Assembly: GCF_026000435.1 (NCBI RefSeq)
Contig: NZ_AP026764.1
Location: 186,001 to 250,000, forward strand
Length of the DNA: 64,000 bases
Reading direction: 5' to 3'
Origin: Vibrio sp. STUT-A11
GTDB taxonomy: Bacteria > Pseudomonadota > Gammaproteobacteria > Enterobacterales > Vibrionaceae
The notes beneath the pieces were generated by a model. That model had not been told where the DNA came from. It did no database searches and worked only from the letters and a program-made list of their open reading frames with translations. Shown one piece after another: positions 17,343-25,980 of this stretch (its first letter is position 1; each line of letters opens with the position of its first letter). The translations under genes were made by a program, and so were the position numbers.

Positions 17343-18113
17343 TCAGAAATAAGAGGAGAGGTCCCCTGCGCTTTCCGCTTGTTGCTCAAATAGAGTTTCT
17401 TCGATATCCATCACCAAACGTTCACATTGTTGGCTTGTGCAGGACTTCGCAAGCAACTGGCTTTCAACTAAGTCGCCCTGGTCATATTTCCACTGAGCCA
17501 ACCAGTTCTTCACTTCATTTCGGGTAATACGAGAGTGATCAACATACTGCTGATAGTATCTATCCGCCTTTTCTGTGTCAGACTGAGCCAGTAACAAGCT
17601 AACGATCCCTGCCGCATCCATTGCTACGCTGGAGTCTTTCATTAACAAAGGCAGAATGGGCTTTATTTTCGCAAATTGCTTGGTCTGGTAATACGCAATA
17701 GCATAGTTCAGCGCGGTCGTTTGAAGGTTGGTTTTATACCCAGTGTCATTGATAACCGCAGAGCATGAAGCCCGATCTTTCTCCAGCGATGAGAACTGTA
17801 TACTGGTTAACTCATAAGTCAGGTTGGCAAACGGCCAAGTATCAAAGCGCAGATCAATCCACTCACCTTCAACCAGCTTATCTTCGTATTGCTTTCTAAG
17901 ACTCAGTCCTAATCCTTTACGACAAAGCGATTTCATCTGTTTCGTTGTCAGCGCGTGCTCTCTCGATACCACAACCGAAATTTCAGTATCACCATCGCTT
18001 ACAAGATAATCAGTGCCGTTAAATGACCAGGCTTGTGGTTCTGCAGCAAAAGCTGGCAGGCCGATAAGGCCCACCAGTATTAACGCGTATCTGCGGTTAC
18101 AGATCATTCGCAT
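17343..18113 (-). CDS. Exported protein of unknown function, TPR-like helices
   Basis: A 256-residue protein with a signal peptide (ILVGLIGLPAFA, cut before AEPQAW). The N-terminal half looks beta-rich (WSFNGTDYLVSDGDTEISVVV). The C-terminal half is a string of short helices (NYAIAYYQTKQFAKIKPIL, VAMDAAGIVSLLLAQ, KADRYYQQYVDHS) with a solenoid or TPR-like look. Cysteine pairs (SLCRKG, ASCSAV, SCTSQQCERL) suggest disulfides. Its start overlaps the end of the DUF6844 gene by 17 nt, and the transglycosylase gene begins shortly after its stop, so the three are translationally linked. I do not recognise the family. A periplasmic adaptor is a guess. Confidence 0.7.
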   Translation of the reverse strand: MRMICNRRYALILVGLIGLPAFAAEPQAWSFNGTDYLVSDGDTEISVVVSREHALTTKQMKSLCRKGLGLSLRKQYEDKLVEGEWIDLRFDTWPFANLTYELTSIQFSSLEKDRASCSAVINDTGYKTNLQTTALNYAIAYYQTKQFAKIKPILPLLMKDSSVAMDAAGIVSLLLAQSDTEKADRYYQQYVDHSRITRNEVKNWLAQWKYDQGDLVESQLLAKSCTSQQCERLVMDIEETLFEQQAESAGDLSSYF

Positions 18114-19395
18114 TACTCACTTGGCCTGATGGGCCTTGAGTATTGTTACTGCCATCAGTCAAACCACCTGTCGTAGAGATCTTATGGTTTGAGCCAACTG
18201 TCTGGCCTTCACGCACACGCTTTTTGTTTTCTGCTGCAGCTTGCTTTGCCGCTGCTTCCAATGAAGGGGCGTAAACCGCGACTGCAAGCATCCAATCACC
18301 ATCATGGCTCTTGAAGGTTTTCACAGATACACCAGCAGGAACTTTACCGGACGCAAACGACTTGTATGAATCCGCACTCTTCATGTTGTTTAGGAAAGTG
18401 TGTTTGTTTTCTGCCAATACTTTCGCGTCTGCTGGGTTAATGCTTTCTGGCTCGTATTCGAACTGCTCATTTTTTTCCAGCTGATTCTCAGTGAAACCAC
18501 CTTCCCAGTAAACTTGCTCACCTTGCATTACCGCAATTAAGCCATTACGTGCTTTGGCCTGAGCCTGAGATTTAGACATGTTTAGCAGTTTGCGTTTTAC
18601 CGCATTGTTTTTGTTATCGCGAATAATTGAAGAGCCAAAACCAAGAACAAAAGACTCACCTGTCTGTGCATTGGTAATCACTTTTGCGCCAACTGGAGGT
18701 AAAACACCAGTTTGAAGGTCTGCAATGATCTGTTTGAAGATCACATTCGGCTCAGTAGTTTGCGTGATAGCACCCACTTTACGTTTGGTTTGCTCACGCG
18801 TTTTTGGTGTTGAAATTAAGCTAACACGAACCAGATTTTCACTCGGGTCATCGAAGACATCAAACGTCACATAGCCAGCTAGTGCTCCCTGTACCGATTC
18901 TGCACAGTTATCACTCATCATGCTGGTTGTATTGGCAGAGCTCTCCGTTGCGGTATCGATAACATCCATGGTTTCATTGATGGCAGTCGCACACATGTTG
19001 CTCATGCCTTCCATGTTTTCAACCAGTTGCTTTTTAGCAATTTGGAATGCTTTCATGTACGCCGCACGTTTAGAAAGTAGCGTCGCGTTGCGGTTTTCGT
19101 ACGTTTCGTAGCTGCCAGAACCCGTAGACAAAATACCGATACCCGAGCCGACAGCGATCATTTTAACGCCATCACCTTCTTCTTCAATCAAGCTTTGGTG
19201 GGCAACTAGCACTGCTGCTTTAGGGTCTGCAGCAACGACTACGTCTCCAACCTCTTTGACACTATCAGTATTCACTGCCTGTGTTTCAGCAGTATTCGTT
19301 GCAGGGACGAGATCATTAAGATCGAAATCTGCACTTGCATGTGCAGTACTAAAGGCACTAGCAAGTACCAATGAAAGGAGTGATTTTTTAAACAT
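18097..19395 (-). CDS. Exported DUF6844-like protein
   Basis: A 432-residue protein with a signal peptide ending STAHA. It has a glycine-rich beta stretch (IAVGSGIGILSTGSGSYETY) followed by an alanine- and lysine-rich helix (NATLLSKRAAYMKAFQIAKK), which is the 'AYxxAKR/KAxxxA' pattern seen in LPP20 and FlgT-type domains. This strand-helix pattern recurs around FVLGFGSSIIRDN and SKSQAQAKARNGLIAVMQG, so the protein seems to hold two related modules. Two cysteines (NMCATA, DNCAES) may form a disulfide. The tail (last 40 residues) is low-complexity, rich in Gly, Ser and Asn. I recall this type of protein as DUF6844; no function is known. AAGGATT precedes the ATG. Confidence 0.75.
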   Translation of the reverse strand: MFKKSLLSLVLASAFSTAHASADFDLNDLVPATNTAETQAVNTDSVKEVGDVVVAADPKAAVLVAHQSLIEEEGDGVKMIAVGSGIGILSTGSGSYETYENRNATLLSKRAAYMKAFQIAKKQLVENMEGMSNMCATAINETMDVIDTATESSANTTSMMSDNCAESVQGALAGYVTFDVFDDPSENLVRVSLISTPKTREQTKRKVGAITQTTEPNVIFKQIIADLQTGVLPPVGAKVITNAQTGESFVLGFGSSIIRDNKNNAVKRKLLNMSKSQAQAKARNGLIAVMQGEQVYWEGGFTENQLEKNEQFEYEPESINPADAKVLAENKHTFLNNMKSADSYKSFASGKVPAGVSVKTFKSHDGDWMLAVAVYAPSLEAAAKQAAAENKKRVREGQTVGSNHKISTTGGLTDGSNNTQGPSGQVSNANDL

Positions 19396-19413
19396 ACTAA
19401 TCCTTTAAATGCC

Positions 19414-20811
19414 TTAAAGTACGTTGATTTGATAGTCGTTTAAGACACGTAATTTTGACGGGTAATTGGGCTGATGAATGCGCAAGGTTGGTTCGATGTA
19501 CTGCGCGAGGTCATTGGCGTTATTCAGGGAACGAAGCTTGACGACAACTCTGCCAGAGCGACTTTCTATCTTGATATCCGACACTCCGTTGATGGCACTG
19601 ATAAGTGTATAAAGTTGCCCTTGTTTTCCTGCTGCCGCTGGCGAGAAGATCAACTCTCGGACTGGTCCACCACGCATCGCCATTTTTTGAACTGCACCGT
19701 GCAAAGCCTGTGTTAATGCGGTTTTGTTTTTCTCCACAGCCAGGTGGACAGAAGCAAGTTCATTGAGCATGCCGTCTTTATTTGGCAGAGTCATTAACGT
19801 TGGGTCGTTATGCCACTCACCATATAAATTCCCGCTACGATCCTGCATTTGAGCTGACAACGCCAGTTGTAAACCAGAAGGTGTCACTCTCTTTTTTTCC
19901 TTCACTTTGAGGATGACGGTAGCCCGCTCAGGCGCAGACGAAAGGTCAAACCCCATGCTTGCTAATGAAGTAGAGAAAGTCGAACGAACAACCGGAAGAT
20001 GAGCATCCACATAAACAGTAGGCTGGCCCAGGCTCTTTATCAGTTGAGCAATTTTCGCTTGCACTTTCTGACGCTCAACAGAGACATCTAACGTGATAGT
20101 CAGTACTCCATTAGGCTTGGTCTGGCTGGAGATTTCATTCCATCCAGTAATCATGCCTTGTGATTGCATCGAAAGAGACTGAACAGCAACATCGTGAAGG
20201 TCGAAGTCATCACTCGTTGAATTCGCAGACATACTCGAATAAGACTGCTGTAAGTAACCGGACTTCACCATGACGCCAAGTACCTGACTGATCGCTCTGC
20301 GAAATGCATCTTGTTCTGCTGCCTGGCGCGCACTTAATCCTCGAGCGTCATTTGCGGTACCTTCTCCCACGACGACCACAGAAACCGTTGGTTCAGAATC
20401 CCAAGAGATGCTTTCGTCGTCAAAAGATTGGTTTGTCTCCGGTGGCGTAACACGTACGGTAAGGCAAGTATCATCCCCCATTAGCTCTGGCTGGCTGAAG
20501 TCAGCGCTAATCAATCCTTGGTCAATGCCCTCGATCAACATGTCCCGAGTAGCCTGGTTGAATTGATCGTTTAGCAATTCAGAGTCATCGTTTGACAATG
20601 ACATGCTAACTTGTCCGTTCAAGAAAAAACGCAGATTGTTAAGTGCATCAGCTTTCGCAGCTTCGATAGCCAACGCGCCACGCCCATATGCACAGCCTTG
20701 TTCAACGAGAGCCAGAGCAGACTGGCTCTTGTCGAGTTCAAGAGCATTAACTTGCGAGGCGGATATCAAGCCACTTAAGACAACAGCAGTCCTTAGCCTT
20801 CTTGTGCCCAT
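19414..20811 (-). CDS. FlgT N-domain-like exported protein
   Basis: A 465-residue protein with a signal peptide (VVLSGLISASQVNA). Residues about 155-265 follow the FlgT N-terminal domain pattern: VSVVVVGEGTANDARGLSAR, QDAFRRAISQVLGVMVKSG, then a long helix and SQGMITGWNEISSQ with a closing strand LTITLDVSVERQ. An earlier, degenerate copy is visible near residues 30-70 (GCAYGRGALAIEAAKADAL). The C-terminal part has another alpha/beta unit (ASMGFDLSS.PERATVILKVK) and a short KH- or secretin-N0-like segment near the end. In Vibrio, FlgT forms the H ring of the sodium-driven flagellar motor. Here the gene lies outside any flagellar cluster. Its start overlaps the upstream gene by 19 nt. Confidence 0.72.
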   Translation of the reverse strand: MGTRRLRTAVVLSGLISASQVNALELDKSQSALALVEQGCAYGRGALAIEAAKADALNNLRFFLNGQVSMSLSNDDSELLNDQFNQATRDMLIEGIDQGLISADFSQPELMGDDTCLTVRVTPPETNQSFDDESISWDSEPTVSVVVVGEGTANDARGLSARQAAEQDAFRRAISQVLGVMVKSGYLQQSYSSMSANSTSDDFDLHDVAVQSLSMQSQGMITGWNEISSQTKPNGVLTITLDVSVERQKVQAKIAQLIKSLGQPTVYVDAHLPVVRSTFSTSLASMGFDLSSAPERATVILKVKEKKRVTPSGLQLALSAQMQDRSGNLYGEWHNDPTLMTLPNKDGMLNELASVHLAVEKNKTALTQALHGAVQKMAMRGGPVRELIFSPAAAGKQGQLYTLISAINGVSDIKIESRSGRVVVKLRSLNNANDLAQYIEPTLRIHQPNYPSKLRVLNDYQINVL

Positions 20812-21971
20812 GTGCTGCGTTCCTTCATGAATTCCATTGGTACGCCGACACTGACCGCAAAAATTCGACGTTGACGATCCGGACGGTAGATGCCATTTTC
20901 AGCCTCATCGCGTACTTGATCTGCGAGGTTGCTGTCTTTCCAGCGAACAATTTTACCCTGAGCACTTTGTTGGCTAGGGTTGACTGTCGCGACCCCAATC
21001 GGTTCGACAAAGCCTGCACTGTACTCAAAAACCACCATGGTTTCGTTTGGTAAAACACCTGCATTCTGACCACGGTCGAGTGAAATACGATCGCCTTTGA
21101 TACCCTGAACCTGAGCGGTTGCTGGCATTTCTTTTAATAGACGAGTCAACATGATATCGAAACCGCGAGACGCCATTTCATTCATGACTGAATCAACATC
21201 TTTACTGCTTGTGTAGTTAAAACCACGGTAGTAGTCACCGTTAGCTATGACCGTTGTGTAGCTCTTTTTGTCACGTACATCGAAGTTAGAAACACGGATT
21301 TTGCCGATGTTTGGATAGCTCAGCTTTTCACGTGTATACGGGTCGATAACGCCTGTCGTCATTTCCATTGAGGTCTGGAACAGCGATTGAGTCGAGCCAA
21401 ACAGCATGTCACCAGTTTTGAGCACATCGACTTTCATAATGTAATCGGTCGATAGCTTTTCACGGCTACTCATCTTGTGGGCAACATTGGCAGCCCCCTC
21501 ATCAGCGAGAATTTCTTCTAACGCCGCGTTTACCGATTTGGTGTCACGGGTGAGAATGCGAAAACGATTTACACCTGCAAACTGAGTTTCTAAGGTATTT
21601 TCAAGTGCTTTTGTTTCAAACTGGCCGATACTGCTGTGCATTGCGTTAAAGACATCGGCAGATTTGCCTTGCAAATTTTCACTTACATCCGTTTTCACAT
21701 CACCGAAGTAAAGGCGAATGGTCTTTTTAGCTAGAGGACAACGGGCATCCTTTTCATTGGCTTCATAAGAACAGAACTGAAGACCTTGGGTATTGAAGTA
21801 CGCTGGCACCTCAATATCGCTGTCTTCAAAATCAAAAGCGGATTTACCAATGATGAGTGAGGAGTTGCCGGCGTTGCTTTCTACTGCGTAAGTCTGCTGA
21901 CTGGGTGTTGTGTTACACCCAGCTAGCACAAGACCAGCAGCGACTAACGTTGCGATCTTTGAAAGTTTCAT
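20793..21971 (-). CDS. CsgG / FlgT-M,C-like outer-membrane lipoprotein
   Basis: A 392-residue lipoprotein with lipobox LVLAGC (Cys19). The central region (SIGQFETKALENTLETQFAG, RFRILTRDTKSVNAALEEIL, STDYIMKVDVLKTGD) follows the TolB/CsgG-like pattern: an initial helix, a 'F.vl.R' strand, a helix, and a 'Y.l...v' strand. The C-terminal 90 residues (GDRISLDRGQNAGVLPNETMVVFEY... PIGVATVNP) resemble the SH3-like FlgT C-terminal domain. It therefore looks like FlgT middle and C domains placed on a lipoprotein, with the N domain encoded by the next gene. Its ATG overlaps the upstream stop (TAATG), and its 3' end overlaps the next gene, so production is tightly coupled. Confidence 0.68.
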   Translation of the reverse strand: MKLSKIATLVAAGLVLAGCNTTPSQQTYAVESNAGNSSLIIGKSAFDFEDSDIEVPAYFNTQGLQFCSYEANEKDARCPLAKKTIRLYFGDVKTDVSENLQGKSADVFNAMHSSIGQFETKALENTLETQFAGVNRFRILTRDTKSVNAALEEILADEGAANVAHKMSSREKLSTDYIMKVDVLKTGDMLFGSTQSLFQTSMEMTTGVIDPYTREKLSYPNIGKIRVSNFDVRDKKSYTTVIANGDYYRGFNYTSSKDVDSVMNEMASRGFDIMLTRLLKEMPATAQVQGIKGDRISLDRGQNAGVLPNETMVVFEYSAGFVEPIGVATVNPSQQSAQGKIVRWKDSNLADQVRDEAENGIYRPDRQRRIFAVSVGVPMEFMKERSTWAQEG

Positions 21972-22681
21972 TATGACTTCACTTGCTCCGCTACAACGTT
22001 GTCCAAGTTTTCTAGTTGTTCAATCGTATTTTGATCCAGAGAGATCATTTCGTTAGCGTCGTAAGCCAGTACTGAACGCGCTTTTAGTTCGTTGTAGGCT
22101 TCTACGATAGGCGCGACTTCTGTTTCAGCAGTTTCATCTTCTGACGATCCAAAAATAGAGAGATTCTTCAGAACGCCACCAGCTGAGTCTACAAAAAGTA
22201 ATTTAGGGTTTTGAGATGCAATGTAAGCAATTTTACCTGTCTCAATCGCAATATCCTTGGTTAATTCTACGTTTTTATCAAAGATAGAATCCGATGCTGA
22301 TCTGTAAGCGTCTACCTGAGGACGGATCTTTTTGTTCGCAGGTTTACCTTCATCAAACGCATTCATTGCAACTAACAGTTCTTCATCAGATTTATCCGCG
22401 TTTACATTCAGGAAGCCTGCAACATCAGCGTGCTTATCTGCAAGCGTACGGTAGTCTTGGAAAACAGAACATTGGCGTTCTTGAATAGACACCATGATTT
22501 TTGACACTTGATCCACTGCAACAGAGACTGGGGTGTATTCAGAACCTAACTCAGCACAAGTTTTTGTTAGTTGAGTGCTCATTTCATTACGATCTACGGT
22601 TGCTGATTCCATGCCTGGAATTGAAGAACACCCTGCAAGTACTGAGATGAATAGCGTAGCCACTGCTGTTTTCTTAAACAT
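21971..22681 (-). CDS. Lipoprotein of unknown function
   Basis: A 236-residue lipoprotein with lipobox VLAGC (Cys18). The rest is predominantly helical (TKTCAELGSEYTPVSVAVDQ, QERQCSVFQDYRTLADKHAD, EAYNELKARSVLAYDANEMI) with no enzyme motif I can recognise. Two further cysteines (TCAE, RQCSV) probably pair. AAGGAT lies at the right distance from the ATG, and the stop overlaps the next start by one base. As the second gene in the operon it is likely a structural or assembly partner of the CsgG/FlgT-like lipoprotein; this rests on context only. Confidence 0.7.
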   Translation of the reverse strand: MFKKTAVATLFISVLAGCSSIPGMESATVDRNEMSTQLTKTCAELGSEYTPVSVAVDQVSKIMVSIQERQCSVFQDYRTLADKHADVAGFLNVNADKSDEELLVAMNAFDEGKPANKKIRPQVDAYRSASDSIFDKNVELTKDIAIETGKIAYIASQNPKLLFVDSAGGVLKNLSIFGSSEDETAETEVAPIVEAYNELKARSVLAYDANEMISLDQNTIEQLENLDNVVAEQVKS

Positions 22682-22709
22682 TTTTTATCCTTTAATTGTA
22701 TTAATTCAT

Positions 22710-23609
22710 TCAATCAAAAATTGAATAGATAGACTCATTTGTTAGTTTTTTAATTAATTTTTGCTTAGCGTCGTTGGTTGCTGCAGCCATACTTTTTGGA
22801 GACTCACCCAATTCAGTCAGCAATTTTTGAGCAACCATCACTCCCGGTGCTGCTGCATCAAATACTTTTAACTGTACGTTTTGTCGTACGATGAAATTTT
22901 TTCCAGCTCTTCCATTGCGAGAGGAAGTTTTTATGTAGACCGATATCTCGCCTTGAGGACTAGAGATTGAGTTGTTTGACAGTAAACTCAGTAATTGACC
23001 AGCAAACGCATCTGATGAAGAGCGGAATGAGACTGAAAACTGGTGCTCAGATCGTGCTAGTTGTTGTTGTACACGTTTATATATCGGGCTTAAATCAAGC
23101 GCATCTTTTGGGCTAAGAGAGCTCAGAAGCTTCATGTTTATTTCATTTCTACCCACAATATCGTTTGCTTGTGAGAATCTTTTAAAATCGACCCAACGAT
23201 TACCCAAATTCTCAAGCTTTAGTTCAGCACGTTCATAACTGTTATTTAATTCCCGACTAAGCGTTTTCGACCACGCTTGGCGGTCAATTTTAAAACGGTA
23301 TTCACACAGATTGTTCTGGCATTCAGACGTGATGAACTCAAGATTTGGAATTTCTATTGGCAGTGAACGGAGTGATGACTCCTGCTCAAATGAACTGGAT
23401 ACTTGATTGTCTTTTTTGCTGATCAGGCTCTTCTCACGAACTTCTATTTCGCTATAAATATTCAGTGCCAGTTGCTTTTTTGCATCAACAACAGCTTCAT
23501 TCATCGTTTCCCCTACTCCTGAAACATAGAAAAAACGGTCTGAAGACTGTGCTTTAACGCCACCAGAAGCCACTAAGAGGCTAAAAATAATGAAAAAAAA
23601 GCGAAACAA
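22710..23609 (-). CDS. LPP20-like exported protein
   Basis: A 299-residue protein with a signal peptide (FFIIFSLLVASGGVKA). The mature N-terminus FFYVSGVGETMNEAVVDAKKQLALNIYSEI is the LPP20/FlgP-type strand plus 'A...A...la..i.s.v' helix, ending in the strand CEYRFKIDRQAWS. The second half contains a CsgG/TolB-like piece (ISVYIKTSSRNG, VQLKVFDAAAPGVMVAQKLL). The only start at the expected place is TTG 23609, with weak AGAG before it. It is the first gene of the eight-gene envelope operon. The 28-bp gap to the next gene contains only that gene's ribosome site. Confidence 0.7.
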   Translation of the reverse strand: MFRFFFIIFSLLVASGGVKAQSSDRFFYVSGVGETMNEAVVDAKKQLALNIYSEIEVREKSLISKKDNQVSSSFEQESSLRSLPIEIPNLEFITSECQNNLCEYRFKIDRQAWSKTLSRELNNSYERAELKLENLGNRWVDFKRFSQANDIVGRNEINMKLLSSLSPKDALDLSPIYKRVQQQLARSEHQFSVSFRSSSDAFAGQLLSLLSNNSISSPQGEISVYIKTSSRNGRAGKNFIVRQNVQLKVFDAAAPGVMVAQKLLTELGESPKSMAAATNDAKQKLIKKLTNESIYSIFD

Positions 23610-23851
23610 ACTCTAAGCCTAATTTGTTAATTTAATAATAAGCTCAGGAAGATATGAAACCGCTACTTGTTATTCAAGCGAACAACAATTAAACAACAAG
23701 TCATTTTCAATGAATAATAATTCATTTTAGATATAAATATGACATCAGTTCCAATTTTAAAGTCGATGACAGAAACCTTACACAACAAGGTGGCTTTTTT
23801 GACATGCAACTCAAAAATGAGATTTCATCTAAGTTACTAATATTCAAACAA

Positions 23852-23883
23852 ATGAATTATTAATACATCTATTAATAATTCAT
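23852..23883. repeat. Perfect 14-bp inverted repeat
   Basis: The arms ATGAATTATTAATA (23852-23865) and TATTAATAATTCAT (23870-23883) are exact reverse complements around CATC. It lies in the promoter region of the envelope operon. A shorter relative (ATGAATAATAATTCAT) occurs 130 bp closer to the first gene. It may be a regulator site; it has no T-run and so is not a normal terminator. Confidence 0.7.
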
Positions 23884-23968
23884 AAATTATATATTTGTGA
23901 CTTTAATCAACATTTAATGGTTATATAATCGACAGTAAAGATTAGCTAAATGACCTCTTAATAACGAC

Positions 23969-24001
23969 AAAGGGCGTACCTTAAAAGATACGCCCCTTGT
24001 T
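23969..24001 (-). terminator. Rho-independent terminator of the BCCT gene
   Basis: A stem of about 9 bp (AGGGCGTA / TACGCCCCT, one bulge) with loop CCTTAAAAGA follows the leftward BCCT gene by about 20 bp. It can also read rightward, with a short T-run. Confidence 0.75.
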
Positions 24002-24019
24002 TAATTGAGATGAGAGCCC

Positions 24020-25657
24020 CTATTTTTGAGCTCTTGGCTCATTCATTAGCCCTAAGATCAGAGAGAACGTGGCGATTAACAACACGATAGTAAATGGGAA
24101 ACCGGTTGTCACAGCCATCGCTTGCGCAGCGGCTAGACCACCACCTAACAACAATGCAATCGCAACTAAGCCTTCAAACGTACACCAAAATACACGCTGA
24201 GGAGTCGGAGCATCGACTTTACCACCAGCTGCAATAGTGTCGATAACTAACGACCCTGAGTCTGACGATGTAATGAAGAACACCACAACCAGAATGATAC
24301 CAACAAAAGAGGTAATGCTTGATAAAGGCATTACTTCCAGCATCTCAAACAGCTTAAGCGGAAGTTCAGCATTTTTAACGGCTTCATAACCATCATTTAC
24401 AAACTGGTTAATTGCTGTTCCACCAAAGGCCGTCATCCAGAATACACACACGGTTGAAGGTACAACGAGTACACAGAAAATAAATTCACGAACGGTACGT
24501 CCACGCGATACACGAGCAATGAACATACCGACAAATGGTGACCATGAGATCCACCATGCCCAATAGAATGAAGTCCAACCTTGAGAGTAGTTCACGTCTT
24601 CACGATTAAATGGCATCGACAACGCAGGGAAGTTTTGTATATACGAAACAATGTTGTCGAAGAAGCCAGTCAAGATAAACAAGGTCGGCCCAACAATAAC
24701 AATAAAGAACAGCAATAATGCCGCCAATACCATGTTAATTTCAGAAAGGCGTTTAACCCCCCCGTCCAACCCCGCAAGTACGGATATCAGCGCAAAAGCT
24801 GTGATAACAATAATCAGGATAATTTGTGTCGTGTCATTGAGCGGTACGCCAAACAGAAAATTTAAGCCAGTTGCCGCTTGAGAAGCACCATAACCCAATG
24901 AAGTTGCTAGACCAAATACCGTCGCTACTACCGCTAAAATATCAATAATGTGCCCTGGCCAGCCCCAAATTCGTTCACCGAAAACCGGGTAAAAGACCGA
25001 ACGCATCGTCAGCGGTAGCCCTTTATTGTAAGAGAATATGGCCAGTCCCAACGCTAACAAAGCGTAAATGGCCCACGGATGCAAAGCCCAGTGATAAAGC
25101 GTTGCAGCCATACCTAATGATTGAGCCGCTTCGACATCACCTAAAGCGCCGCCTAGTGGTGCCCAATCTGTCCGGATTCCGTTTTCAAGCACAGGTCCAG
25201 CGAGAGAGCTACTAAAGTGAGACATTGGCTCAGATACACCAAAGAATACCAGCCCGATACCCATACCAGCAGCAAACAACATTGCTAGCCAACCAGCATA
25301 ACTATAGTCGGGTAATGCCTCCGTCCCACCAATCCGAACTTTACCCAAAGGAGAAATAGCCAAACCAATACAAACTAAAACAAATATGTTACCGGAAAGG
25401 ATGAAAAACCAATCAAGGCTAGAGGTTAGCCAGGATCGCATGTGGACAAAAATCGGCTCTACTTGCTCCCTGAAAATTAAGGTAGCAAATACAAATATCA
25501 CAATTGCTAGCCCAGAAACCGCAAACACTCGGTTGTGAATATCTAAACCAAAAGGCCCAACGGATAAAACGACATTGTCCTGCCCAACTTGATAATCGGT
25601 ATCTATCGGGTTGGCTTTTCCGCTGTGTTTGGGAATACCACCATTATCTTTACTCAT
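24020..25657 (-). CDS. BCCT-family betaine/choline/carnitine transporter
   Basis: A sodium- or proton-coupled transporter of 545 residues with about 12 transmembrane helices. Start: AAGGAA lies before the ATG at 25657; the in-frame codon at 25702 adds 15 residues with no ribosome site. Family landmarks are AAGMGIGLVFFGVSEPMSH (transmembrane helix 3 GMGIG), LYHWALHPWAIYALLALGLA, and the signature YWAWWISWSPFVGMFIARVSRGRTVREF with the aromatic substrate box in helix 8. The tail is short, so osmosensing through a long C-terminus is less likely. It stands alone between a terminator and a 320-bp leader and is probably used for osmoprotectant uptake. Confidence 0.94.
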   Translation of the reverse strand: MSKDNGGIPKHSGKANPIDTDYQVGQDNVVLSVGPFGLDIHNRVFAVSGLAIVIFVFATLIFREQVEPIFVHMRSWLTSSLDWFFILSGNIFVLVCIGLAISPLGKVRIGGTEALPDYSYAGWLAMLFAAGMGIGLVFFGVSEPMSHFSSSLAGPVLENGIRTDWAPLGGALGDVEAAQSLGMAATLYHWALHPWAIYALLALGLAIFSYNKGLPLTMRSVFYPVFGERIWGWPGHIIDILAVVATVFGLATSLGYGASQAATGLNFLFGVPLNDTTQIILIIVITAFALISVLAGLDGGVKRLSEINMVLAALLLFFIVIVGPTLFILTGFFDNIVSYIQNFPALSMPFNREDVNYSQGWTSFYWAWWISWSPFVGMFIARVSRGRTVREFIFCVLVVPSTVCVFWMTAFGGTAINQFVNDGYEAVKNAELPLKLFEMLEVMPLSSITSFVGIILVVVFFITSSDSGSLVIDTIAAGGKVDAPTPQRVFWCTFEGLVAIALLLGGGLAAAQAMAVTTGFPFTIVLLIATFSLILGLMNEPRAQK

Positions 25658-25980
25658 TGAATGTTCCTTTATCTTTACACAACCTAAATACATACAAGGC
25701 ACGGGTCAATACGGGTCAATTAAGAACTATTGATCAGCCATAAGTATAAGTCGTAAAAAATAAAAACATCTTAAATGCATACAACTTCTACTAAAAAAGT
25801 CAGTAAAATTTGGAATGGACATCACTATAAGTTGAACGTCATCACTATATGTAACAACGACTTGTGATATTTTAGCTTCAACTAATATAAAAAATAATAG
25901 TGCTAAGTCATTAAGCGATTTTTGACACATAGAACAAGCACTCATTGGCCATTTGCCGTATTGCTGCCAAAGGAGAACGG
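25658..25980. other. Divergent intergenic region with a 10-bp tandem repeat
   Basis: There is no gene in these 323 bp between the leftward BCCT gene and the rightward response-regulator gene. In the BCCT leader an exact tandem duplication ACGGGTCAAT ACGGGTCAAT occupies 25701-25720, one helical turn per copy. The rest is AT-rich promoter-like sequence without a confident -35/-10 call. Confidence 0.6.

Larger units (their letters stand above)
23610..24019. other. AT-rich intergenic region with palindromes, start of the envelope operon
   Basis: No gene is seen in this roughly 400-bp stretch. It should hold the leftward promoter of the eight-gene operon. It is very AT-rich and carries a perfect 14-bp inverted repeat at 23852-23883 and a related shorter palindrome ATGAATAATAATTCAT at 23710-23725. 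The right end contains the terminator of the BCCT gene. I could not assign a confident -35/-10 pair. Confidence 0.6.

Noticed and set aside
15419..23609. Envelope operon as part of a flagellar gene cluster
   Set aside because: No flagellar structural, export or chemotaxis genes are present in the window; only the FlgP/FlgT-like folds are shared.
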